Shown here in pieces: positions 13,291-20,141 of a stretch of DNA of 25,379 nt. The DNA comes from a virus. The stretch spans positions 1 through 25,379 of IMG/VR virus record IMGVR_UViG_3300007072_000327; one strand, 5' to 3'. Every line of letters starts with the position of its first letter. Within the stretch, counting starts at the first letter, position 1. A program made the translations under genes and the position numbers. Under the pieces are notes generated by a model that was not told the DNA's origin, did not search any database, and worked only from the letters and a program-made list of their open reading frames with translations.

Positions 13291-14545
13291 GGTCTATTTC
13301 GAGCAGCGGCTCGTGGGCACGCTGGTGCAGGACGAGTCCGGTCAGCTTCGCTTCACCTATCACGAGGCCTGGCTGGCCGACCCGGCAAGCGTTCCCATCT
13401 CGTGGTCTCTCCCGCTCAGATCAGAGCCCTTCAATCACCGGGAAACGCGCCCTTTCTTCGCGGGCCTCCTGCCGGAGGCCGAGAAGCGTGAGCTCGTGGC
13501 GCGCGCGCTCGGCGTCTCGGATCGCAACGACTTCGCACTGCTCGACCGGATCGGCGGCGAATGCGCCGGCGCCATCACGCTTCTTCATGCCGGTGAGACG
13601 CCGCCGCCTGTTTCCAAGGAGGCCGACTACAGGCTTCTCGATGACGGCGAATCAAGGCGCATTCTCGATGTGCTTCCCGATCGGCCTCTGCTCGCCGGTG
13701 AAGAAGGCGTGCGCCTCAGCCTCGCCGGCGCGCAGGACAAGCTGCCCGTTCTCGTCGTCGACGGACGGATCGCCCTGCCGCTCCATGGCGCGCCGAGCAC
13801 GCACATTCTGAAGCCTCCGATCCGGCGCTTCGAGGATACGGTCTTCAACGAGGGGTTCTGCCTCGCGCTCGCCAAGGCCATCGGGCTCGACGTCGCCGCG
13901 GCGGAGATTCGCGCGGTCGGCGACCGTCCCTTTCTGCTTGTCGCCCGCTATGACCGGATTCGGGGAAGAGACGGCGCCGTCCGCCGGCTGCACCAGGAGG
14001 ATTTCTGCCAGGCCCTCGGCATCGTGCCTGAGCTGAAGTACCAGTCCGAAGGCGGCCCAAGCTTACGCCAATGCTTCGAGCTCGTGCGGAACGCCGCCGC
14101 GCGTCCCGTCGTGGACCTGGCCCGTCTCCTCGACGCCGTGCTGTTCAATCTCTTCGTCGGCAACCGCGACGCGCACGGCAAGAACTACTCCCTGCTGTTC
14201 ACCGACGACGGCGTGCAGCTCGCGCCGCTCTATGACGTCCTCTCGACGGACGTATACCCTGGCCTCTCACCGCGGCTCGCCATGAAGATCGGCGGCAAAG
14301 ACGAAACAGGCGCGATCTACCCCCGCCACTGGGAGCACTTCGCCAAGGAGGCGGGACTCGCCTTTCCGCAGGTCCGCCGCCGGCTGCTCGATCTTGCGCG
14401 AGCTCTGCCTCAAGCCGCGCGCGATGTGCAACGACGGTTTGCTGCCGAAGGCAAGGATCGACCGGTCATCGCCCGGGTGGTCGACGTCATCGACCGCGAG
14501 ACCAAGCTCGTCATCGATCGCTTTGCGTCCATGGGGAAGGTCTGA
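13274..14545 (+). CDS. hipA: HipA-like serine/threonine kinase toxin
   Basis: 423 residues; E. coli HipA has 440, so it is full length. The N-terminal subdomain starts RELEVYFEQRLVGTL and includes NHRETRPFFAGLLPEAEKRE (about 54-73). VRLSLAGAQDKLPV (about 146-159) is the phosphate-binding loop; Ser149 lies where E. coli Ser150 is autophosphorylated. HILK (177-180) supplies the ATP-contact lysine. The catalytic loop is FVGNRDAHGKNYSLL (about 294-308) with Asp299, and YDVLSTD (about 320-326) gives the metal-binding Asp321. All key residues are present, so it should be active. E. coli HipA phosphorylates glutamyl-tRNA synthetase and induces dormancy; the target here is unknown. It is preceded by hipB with an overlap, and an inverted repeat follows. 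Confidence 0.93.
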   Translation: MARELEVYFEQRLVGTLVQDESGQLRFTYHEAWLADPASVPISWSLPLRSEPFNHRETRPFFAGLLPEAEKRELVARALGVSDRNDFALLDRIGGECAGAITLLHAGETPPPVSKEADYRLLDDGESRRILDVLPDRPLLAGEEGVRLSLAGAQDKLPVLVVDGRIALPLHGAPSTHILKPPIRRFEDTVFNEGFCLALAKAIGLDVAAAEIRAVGDRPFLLVARYDRIRGRDGAVRRLHQEDFCQALGIVPELKYQSEGGPSLRQCFELVRNAAARPVVDLARLLDAVLFNLFVGNRDAHGKNYSLLFTDDGVQLAPLYDVLSTDVYPGLSPRLAMKIGGKDETGAIYPRHWEHFAKEAGLAFPQVRRRLLDLARALPQAARDVQRRFAAEGKDRPVIARVVDVIDRETKLVIDRFASMGKV

Positions 14546-14556
14546 CGAGCGATGTC

Positions 14557-14596
14557 ATGAAACGGCTGTACGTGCGGCTGATGACAGCCGTTTCAT
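14557..14596. repeat. 13-bp perfect inverted repeat after hipA
   Basis: ATGAAACGGCTGT (14557-14569) pairs with ACAGCCGTTTCAT (14584-14596) around a 14-base loop. It starts 12 bases after the hipA stop and sits between convergent genes. No T-run follows, so it is either a Rho-assisted terminator or a structured RNA end; a protein-binding site is another possibility. Confidence 0.6.
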
Positions 14597-14662
14597 CACA
14601 TGCCTCAGCGCCCCTGAAAGAGGTCGAAGCTCGCGCTCGGTTCGCCTCAGTCCAATCACAAC

Positions 14663-15028
14663 CTAATCGAGGAGGCCCTCGCACAGAGCCTCGAACGCTC
14701 GCCGGTCGAACGCGCACAGCCCGTCAGGCGTCACGAAGATCGGCTCGACACCAAGGGCCGCCTGGCTCCACTTGAGGACCGGGCCAGCAACCTGCCAGCC
14801 GCCAGTTTCCCGTGGCCGGAAATTGCACAGCTTCACGTCGAAGAGGCGCACCTGATCTCCCTTGATCGCAACCAGGTCGACCGGCCCGTGAGGTGAAAGG
14901 TTCCGGAAGACATCCCAGCCATGCTCCATCAGCCAGCACGCCGCGATCATCTCGGCGTGAGCGCCCCGATGCTTGCGCGGCACGGTGTTCTGCTCTGGCT
15001 GGATCAGTCGAACCCGGTCCTTTGGCAT
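14663..15028 (-). CDS. PD-(D/E)XK endonuclease-like protein (Holliday-junction-resolvase-like fold)
   Basis: 121 residues from ATG 15028; a TTG one codon upstream is the alternative, and AAGGA is close to either. The core layout fits small PD-(D/E)XK nucleases. A helix carries Glu (HRGAHAEMIAACWLMEHGWDV, about residues 20-40), then GPVDLVAIKGDQVRLFDVKLC (about 48-68) has the catalytic Asp in VDL and the D-x-K pair in DVK. Such proteins include archaeal Hjc-like and PDDEXK_5 enzymes. It lies alone, convergent to hipBA and separated from the early operon by a terminator, so it is more likely an accessory gene than part of the replication set. Substrate unknown. Confidence 0.8.
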   Translation of the reverse strand: MPKDRVRLIQPEQNTVPRKHRGAHAEMIAACWLMEHGWDVFRNLSPHGPVDLVAIKGDQVRLFDVKLCNFRPRETGGWQVAGPVLKWSQAALGVEPIFVTPDGLCAFDRRAFEALCEGLLD

Positions 15029-15144
15029 CAATCCTTGACACAGAGGAGCCGTCCTCGTCCCCCCGGACGGGGCAGACCAGCGCGTGACGCAATGATCCAG
15101 GATGCTTGGTCACCCTATCGGAACCGACCGATTTTGTCCGAGCG

Positions 15145-15167
15145 AAAAGTGTCCGCCGGACACCTTT
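15145..15167 (-). terminator. Terminator at the end of the early operon
   Basis: On the minus strand GTGTCC-GGC-GGACAC is a 6-bp perfect stem followed by four T. It lies 11 bases after the stop of the last early gene (15179). The plus strand also has a T-rich stretch after the stem, so it may work in both directions. Confidence 0.7.
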
Positions 15168-15178
15168 CTCTTTGCTTC

Positions 15179-15619
15179 TCAAGACTTCGCCGCTCCGGTC
15201 ATCTCGATCACTCTGCGCCGCGAATGATTGCGATTGAGCCGCCGCCCATTGAGCCGCCACGCGATCACGCAGAGCGCATAGAGCCAGTGCTCATGGGCGG
15301 CGGAGCGCTGCAGTCCCACCTTCCAGCAGATCGTTTTCCAGCGTTCGCCCGCAGCGCGGAGCCAGACGATCCTGGCGTCGGCCGGGTCGAGGCCGATCGT
15401 CCAGTCCAGCGTTTCCTCCATGCGGCTGATCGCTGCGGGCGACGGCAGCACACGCATCGGCCTGGGCTCCTGTCCCACCAGATCACTGAACTCGTAAATG
15501 ATCCGTGGCCAGAGATTGTAGTAGCCCTGCAGCTTCGGCTCGGGCAGCCGCTTCAACACGCTTGCCGCCTCGGTGAGCCGCTCCTCGACCAGCGAGGGCG
15601 TCCAGTGCGTCTCAGCCAT
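15179..15619 (-). CDS. DUF6362 family phage protein
   Basis: 146 residues from ATG 15619, with AGGAGG six bases before; it overlaps the upstream stop by eight bases. It begins MAETHWTPSLVEERLTEAAS. Tryptophan-rich stretches (YYNLWPRIIYEFSDL, about 33-47; ERWKTICWKVGLQRSAAHEHWLYALCVIAWRLN, about 91-123) match my memory of the DUF6362 family of alphaproteobacterial phages. The last part resembles a helix-turn-helix, so a DNA-binding role in early-to-late control is plausible but unproven. It is the final gene of the early operon and is followed by a terminator. Confidence 0.82.
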   Translation of the reverse strand: MAETHWTPSLVEERLTEAASVLKRLPEPKLQGYYNLWPRIIYEFSDLVGQEPRPMRVLPSPAAISRMEETLDWTIGLDPADARIVWLRAAGERWKTICWKVGLQRSAAHEHWLYALCVIAWRLNGRRLNRNHSRRRVIEMTGAAKS

Positions 15620-15809
15620 GGCGCGCCTCCTGGGATGCGCGCCGGCCATAGAGCTTCTCGCCGAGCTGGCGGATGAGCTCGCGCTCGGGCCAGGTGAGTC
15701 GCTGGTCCTCGGCGCTCACCACCAGCAGGCCTTGCTCGCGCCAGCCCGCGCGCTTGATCTCCTCGGCGGATCGGCGCTCGCCGCCATAGCCCTTCGGGAA
15801 CCACCTCAC
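15612..15809 (-). CDS. Small phage protein of unknown function
   Basis: 65 residues from GTG 15809, which overlaps the previous stop (GTGA); GAGAGG lies seven bases upstream. The sequence (MRWFPKGYGGERRSAEEIKR, then WREQGLLVVSAEDQRLTWPERELIRQLGEKLYGRR) is charged and mostly helical, without motifs I can name. It is one of three small coupled genes at the end of the early operon, between the DUF6378-like and DUF6362 proteins. Confidence 0.72.
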   Translation of the reverse strand: MRWFPKGYGGERRSAEEIKRAGWREQGLLVVSAEDQRLTWPERELIRQLGEKLYGRRASQEARHG

Positions 15810-16063
15810 CGCGCCACCTCTCGCAGGACGGCGGCATAGCCGGCGACATCGACCATGCTGTCGAGGTGCGCCGGATCGTGAGCGAGGCGCGCGAGCTTCA
15901 TGTCGATGAGGCAGAGCGCCACCTGCGCCGGCGTCACCGTGTGCCCGAGAGTGAGCGACCAGCGCTTCGCGATCGCTTCCATGCTGGTGCGGGGACAGCC
16001 GTAGGTCTCACGCCGATTGGCGACCACCGCGGCCGCGTGCTTCAGCAGCATCTCGGCGGTCAT
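15806..16063 (-). CDS. DUF6378-like phage protein
   Basis: 85 residues from ATG 16063, with GGAGG six bases upstream and an ATGA overlap with the resolvase gene. MTAEMLLKHAAAVVANRRETYG at the start, LIDMKLARLAHDPAHLDSMVDVAGYAA near the end (about 54-80). This pattern (helix, LLK/MKLARL, H-x-D-S-x-V-D-x-A-G-Y) agrees with the DUF6378 family of phage proteins, which has been compared with all-alpha NTP pyrophosphatases. The His and Asp residues in HDPAHLDSMVD could bind metal. An NTP-related role is inference. Confidence 0.82.
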   Translation of the reverse strand: MTAEMLLKHAAAVVANRRETYGCPRTSMEAIAKRWSLTLGHTVTPAQVALCLIDMKLARLAHDPAHLDSMVDVAGYAAVLREVAR

Positions 16064-16596
16064 CGCACGCCTCCGCCCGTCTCGATCGCCCAGAGCAGGA
16101 TGGCGATGGCGTCGGCCTCGTTGTCGTCGGTGGGCGCAAAGCCGCGTGCACGGATCGCAGCCAGCACCGCCGCCTTGTCCGCGTTGCCCTTGCCGGTGAC
16201 GTGGCGCTTGATGGTCCCGACAGGCACACCCTCGTAAGCGAGGCCGCGCTGTTCGCACCAGGCGGTCAGTGTCGCCAGAAAGCCGCCGTAGAGATGCGCC
16301 GCATCGGTGCCGGCATGCCGCCGGACTTCCTCGAAGTAGACCGCGTCGGGACCACCGGCATCGGCGGCAAGGCCGTCGAGCCAGCTGCGGAAGCGCAGGT
16401 AGCGCATGCCGCCGCCGTCATAGCGGCTCGGGCGGAAGGAGACAGCGCCACTGTGAATGGCTCCGTCGGCCATGCGCACGGCCCATCCCATGGTGGTGCC
16501 GAGGTCGAGAGAGAGGATGGCGCTGAGCGGCGGCGCCAGGCCGACCGCCGGCAGGCTTGCATCCGCACACGCCGCGGTCAGAGTCGTCGAAGCCAT
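16060..16596 (-). CDS. RuvC-like Holliday-junction resolvase
   Basis: 178 residues from ATG 16596, with GGAG six bases upstream. The RNase H-fold landmarks of RuvC are all present: SLDLGTTMGWAV (29-40) with Asp31, VYFEEVRRHAG (86-96) with Glu89 or Glu90, and DDNEADAIAILLWA (157-170) with Asp158 and Asp162. E. coli RuvC (173 residues) is the same length. RuvC cuts four-way junctions symmetrically; phage versions resolve recombination intermediates before packaging. It follows the replication genes and is coupled to two small downstream genes. The 9-bp repeat region lies just upstream. The N-terminal 25 residues are an extra Ala-rich segment, so a later start is possible. Confidence 0.9.
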   Translation of the reverse strand: MASTTLTAACADASLPAVGLAPPLSAILSLDLGTTMGWAVRMADGAIHSGAVSFRPSRYDGGGMRYLRFRSWLDGLAADAGGPDAVYFEEVRRHAGTDAAHLYGGFLATLTAWCEQRGLAYEGVPVGTIKRHVTGKGNADKAAVLAAIRARGFAPTDDNEADAIAILLWAIETGGGVR

Positions 16597-16686
16597 GATG
16601 GTCTCCGTGATCGGGATTGTTGTGGTCAGGACGGCGACGGTCTGGTTCTTGGCGGAGCTGGCCGTCGTCGTCCGCTTGGCTCGGGA

Positions 16687-17247
16687 TCACCGATCGGCAG
16701 GAGGATCGCGGACTCTTTGCCGTGGCGGCGCGCTCGTCGCCACAAGGGGCAGCGTCGATGACCGGCGACGGCGGAGATGTGTGGAAGGGCGGGCGATCTT
16801 CGCCAGTGGCCACAGTTGCCACATCGGAATTTCATGTGGCCACTGATAAGCCTTTGAAGACAAAGGCGAGTGGCCACACTTGCCACACTTTCCACTTCCT
16901 AGAGATAAAATTGACGCGCGACCCCTCCGCACCTTCCCGCAAGAACGGAAGAGCCTCTCTTCCCCTATATCTGTCCCCCAGCTGTGGCCACGGTGGAAAG
17001 TGTGGCAACTGCCCTTGTTCATCAATGCGTTAACAGTGGCCACAGCGATTTGCCGTGTGGCAAGTGTGGCCACTGGAATGCCTGCTGCGGCGGCCGACGC
17101 GGGCGGAGTGGCCACAGGTGCCACAGTGGCCACATGGCCGAGTGCGGCGGCACTGGCCACAGGTGCCACAATGGCCACACGCTTAGGCGTGGCCACACTG
17201 GCCACGGTTGCCACAGCGCGCGTGCGCGGATGGGCGCGCCCCGTCAT
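16687..17247 (-). CDS. Repeat-derived open frame coupled to the primase/helicase gene (doubtful gene)
   Basis: ATG 17247 has GGAGG seven bases upstream and an ATGA overlap with the stop of the primase/helicase gene, as good a start as any in this operon. Translation gives 186 residues that follow the underlying 9-bp repeat. It first reads as Val-Ala-Thr units (AVATVASVATPKRVAIVAPV, about 11-30), then as KCGKCGH (about residue 130), then as WQLWPL (about residue 150). The same DNA unit is thus read in all three phases, so protein-level selection is unlikely downstream. It may be a short real leader peptide, or the start signal may merely be inherited. No domain is recognisable. Confidence 0.35.
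   Translation of the reverse strand: MTGRAHPRTRAVATVASVATPKRVAIVAPVASAAALGHVATVAPVATPPASAAAAGIPVATLATRQIAVATVNALMNKGSCHTFHRGHSWGTDIGEERLFRSCGKVRRGRASILSLGSGKCGKCGHSPLSSKAYQWPHEIPMWQLWPLAKIARPSTHLRRRRSSTLPLVATSAPPRQRVRDPPADR
16807..17216. repeat. 9-bp iterated TGGCCACAN repeat region (candidate origin or recombination site)
   Basis: TGGCCAC occurs about twelve times, with variants TGCCACA and TTGCCACA. From 17109 to 17216 units recur in a strict 9-bp phase, and one further copy at 17037 is 72 bp (8 x 9) upstream. A 26-bp segment at 17109-17134 recurs at 17154-17179 with one mismatch. A second tight group is at 16871-16897. Between the two groups lie AT-richer stretches (around 16905-16915 and 16965-16972). 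The block fills most of the 647 bases between the primase/helicase gene and the resolvase gene (16597-17243). Confidence 0.85.
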
Positions 17248-20132
17248 GCCTCGTCCTCCTGCATTCCGTGATCGGCCCACGCCGAGCGGCGGCCGAACTC
17301 GGAGCGCTTGAGCGCGTAGGCGTCGATGCGGCCGATCTTCGGGACCCATCGCACGGTGGCCCGCCGCTGATCCTGGCGCGCCGCCAGCAGGTCCCGGTCG
17401 GCGAGCGCCTTGACGATCTGCTGGGCCTTCAGCGTCTCGCCCGCCGCTTCGCGCAGTCGCTGGGCGGGCACGTAGATGGCCGCGTCGTCATACCAGGCGA
17501 CGGCTTCGCGATTGTTGAGCTTGCGGTCGAAGCTCTCGACGCCGATGTCGACGGATTTGATGGTGACGTCCCAGCGTTCCGCGATCCAGGCGCGCAGGCT
17601 CGCGATCGCCTGCTCGTCGGGGGTGAGCGCCTCGGCATCGGAGGATTTCTCGAAGCGCTCCCAGGCCCAGCGGACCGGCGCTTCGATGTCGATCGACCAG
17701 GGCAGGAGATCGAAGTCCTGGGCGAGCCTGCCGGCGACGAGCGGGAGAGCAAGGCAGGTCGCGGCCCGGAGCCGTGCGGAATCGGCACGATCGCCGGCAA
17801 GCTCGCGCGCCTGTTCGAGAATGCGGTCGCGCAGCGCGTCGGGCGCATGGTGCAGCCTGGCCGCGACCAGCCGCTCGACGAAGGCGGGGCCGGCATGGCC
17901 GCAGTGGCTCTCGGCGTCGGCGATCGCCTTGAGCCTCGCCACCGGCACCGAGCGGTCCACTTCCGTCACGTCGACGTCGAGGATGCGCACCGCCATGCCG
18001 GCGATCCAGGACGCGCCGTCGGCGCGCACCTTCTCCTCCAGGGAGCACTCGCTGGAGAGCAGCGCATAGGTGGACCAGGCATAGCGCTGCTTAAGGATGG
18101 CACCGGCCGTCATGCGCGCCTTCCCCTGGCCGCCGGCGATGGCGTAGATGAGCTTGGCGATTGCCCGGCCGTCGGCATGGGCGAGCTCGTCGAGGGCAAG
18201 GACGGTGCCGCTCGCCGCCTGGGCGAAGACCTCGATGGCGTTCTCGGTCGAGCGCATCGACTGGAGCAGTCCGGCACCGATGGCTGTCGAGGTCCAGGCG
18301 GACACGGCGAGGCGCTGGGCGGTGGTCTTGCCGCTCGACGAGAGGCCGGAGAGATTGATGCCGCAGCTGTCGAGGCCGGCGAGCGACTGCACGACACCGC
18401 AGAATCCGGCGAGCACGCCGAGGAGGAAATGCGGACAGCCCTTCACGGATGCGGCGGCGGCCGCCGCGGCCTTCCAGCCGTCGAGGCTGCCGCGCACGGT
18501 GTCGTATCGGGCGTTGGCGACAAGCTCCAGCGTGGAAGCCGGCGCATCGCCGATCGCGCGGCCGGCCGGCGTCACGAAGACAGGGTGGTCGCAGCCATCG
18601 AGCCGGTGCCAGCCGGGCCGGCTGACGACCAGGATCTCGTCTCGCGGATCGGCCGCCTTGAGGACCGCCAGCGCGACCTGGTCGCCATCGCCATAGCTGC
18701 GCAGGCCCGCGGCGAAGAGGGCGGAGCGGATCTCCTGCGCACCCTGGCGGGCGAGGCCGGCGCGCGGCAAGTCGACGGCGCGCGGCCCGCCCTGCATGTC
18801 GCGCACGAGCAGGCGCAGGCCATAGGTCCCCTCCTGGTCGAGATAGCGCAGCCGGGCGGGGATGCCGAAGGGGCTCGCGACCACGCGCCAGATGGTATGG
18901 CCGTCCTTGTCCTTGCCGGCATTGCGGTGGACGAGGACGTCTCCCTTGCGCGTGCGGAAGTAGCGAAGCTCAACGCCCTCGATGAAGGGCAGCGGATAGG
19001 TAGCGGCCGTGCGCGCCACCTCGTCGGGTTCCGGCGCCGTGGCGCCGATGACGGGATCCATCTCGAGCTGTTGGGCGCCCTCGTCGCCGGCCGGCACCGC
19101 ATCGTCTCCACCCCAGGCCACGGCGGCGTCTATGGCAGCCCTGACCGCTTCTGGGCCTTCGCGCAGGAGCAGGTCATTGAAGTCGTCGCCTTCGCGAGGC
19201 GGCAGCGCGATGCAGACCTCGCGGCCCTCCATCGCAAGCTTCGCGGCGGCTGTCTCGGCGGCGCGGCGTCCTGCCTTGTCATGGTCGGCGAGCAGCAGCA
19301 CCTGCGTGATCCCGGGCGGCAGAGCGACGCTTTCCAACCCGGGTGCGGACAGCGTTGCCCAGGCGGGCAGGTCCGAGCATGCGGTCATCACCGCGAGCGC
19401 CGTCTCGATGCCTTCCGCGAGGGCGATGAGGCCGTCGCGCGGTTCGGCCAGCCGCACCGCGCCGCCGCCGACCGGTCCGAGCGTCTTGCGCGCAGGCGCG
19501 ACGTCGACCTTGGCGGGCTTCTCGGGGTCGAGATAGGTGCGATGGAGCGCGATCTGCGCGCCGCCGGCATCGCGCACGATCGCGACCATGCCGGGATAGC
19601 CGCGCTTCGCCTCCCAATGGGTGAGATCGTCATGGAAGAGGAGATCGGGCGATGACAGCGGCATGAGGCCGCGGGCGGTGAGATAGCGCTCCGCATGGGT
19701 GCCCGCGATCGGGCGCGTGCCCGACAGGATGAAGGCGATCTCGCGCGCCACGTCGTCGGATGATTGGCGCGGAGCCTTCTTTCTCGGGCGTGCCGCAAAT
19801 GGGGCTTCGCCCGCCAGCTCGGCCGCATAGGCGAACAGCTGGTGCCCGGCATAGCCGGTCGCCTCTGCAAGCGTGCTGAGCGGCCCGCCGCCACTGCCGC
19901 CGTCGAAGTCGATCCAGTCGCCGGCGCGCTCGCCCTTGAGCGCGATGACGCAGGAGCCGTTCTTGCGCGGGGCATCGCCACGGATGTTGGCGAGCCGCCA
20001 TTCGTCGCCTTCCCGCCTCCCGTTCGGGAAATGCTGCGGCACCCAGACCGCCGCAGTGTCGCGCAGGCGCGCGGCGATCGCGTCGAGATCGAAGCGGGGC
20101 GGAGGGGCGCTCGCGTCGTTGAGATCGATCAT
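17244..20132 (-). CDS. Phage primase/helicase: TOPRIM domain fused to DUF927 ATPase
   Basis: 962 residues; GAGG lies seven bases before ATG 20132. The N-terminal part has a zinc-free primase-like region (about 20-120), then a TOPRIM domain with LIALAEGIETALAVM (about 235-249, Glu240) and VLLLADHDKAGRRAA (about 278-292, Asp283 and Asp285). These are the two metal-binding motifs of DnaG-type primases and topoisomerases. Residues about 380-860 are a DUF927 superfamily-3-like ATPase, with Walker A GLSSSGKTT (596-604) and Walker B VLALDELAHAD (644-654). The tail (about 860-962) is winged-helix-like. The fusion would unwind DNA and prime its replication. It lies between a RecD-like helicase and a 9-bp repeat block, consistent with phage replication. 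Confidence 0.9.
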   Translation of the reverse strand: MIDLNDASAPPPRFDLDAIAARLRDTAAVWVPQHFPNGRREGDEWRLANIRGDAPRKNGSCVIALKGERAGDWIDFDGGSGGGPLSTLAEATGYAGHQLFAYAAELAGEAPFAARPRKKAPRQSSDDVAREIAFILSGTRPIAGTHAERYLTARGLMPLSSPDLLFHDDLTHWEAKRGYPGMVAIVRDAGGAQIALHRTYLDPEKPAKVDVAPARKTLGPVGGGAVRLAEPRDGLIALAEGIETALAVMTACSDLPAWATLSAPGLESVALPPGITQVLLLADHDKAGRRAAETAAAKLAMEGREVCIALPPREGDDFNDLLLREGPEAVRAAIDAAVAWGGDDAVPAGDEGAQQLEMDPVIGATAPEPDEVARTAATYPLPFIEGVELRYFRTRKGDVLVHRNAGKDKDGHTIWRVVASPFGIPARLRYLDQEGTYGLRLLVRDMQGGPRAVDLPRAGLARQGAQEIRSALFAAGLRSYGDGDQVALAVLKAADPRDEILVVSRPGWHRLDGCDHPVFVTPAGRAIGDAPASTLELVANARYDTVRGSLDGWKAAAAAAASVKGCPHFLLGVLAGFCGVVQSLAGLDSCGINLSGLSSSGKTTAQRLAVSAWTSTAIGAGLLQSMRSTENAIEVFAQAASGTVLALDELAHADGRAIAKLIYAIAGGQGKARMTAGAILKQRYAWSTYALLSSECSLEEKVRADGASWIAGMAVRILDVDVTEVDRSVPVARLKAIADAESHCGHAGPAFVERLVAARLHHAPDALRDRILEQARELAGDRADSARLRAATCLALPLVAGRLAQDFDLLPWSIDIEAPVRWAWERFEKSSDAEALTPDEQAIASLRAWIAERWDVTIKSVDIGVESFDRKLNNREAVAWYDDAAIYVPAQRLREAAGETLKAQQIVKALADRDLLAARQDQRRATVRWVPKIGRIDAYALKRSEFGRRSAWADHGMQEDEA

Positions 20133-20141
20133 GCGCGCGCC

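Noticed and set aside
15032-15144. tRNA gene or attachment site near the early-operon terminator
   Set aside because: No cloverleaf, anticodon stem or CCA-like end could be drawn, no direct repeat pairs it with another position in the window, and no integrase is present.
16807-17216. Possible CRISPR array
   Set aside because: The unit is 9 bp and units are adjacent or degenerate; there are no regular 25-40 bp repeats or unique spacers, and no Cas1/Cas2 nearby. The Cas4-like gene fits a phage recombination nuclease.
17208-19655. Very long plus-strand open frame (about 815 codons) opposite the primase/helicase gene
   Set aside because: Antisense to a protein with clear TOPRIM and Walker motifs; begins in repeat DNA; no start signal and no recognisable domain.
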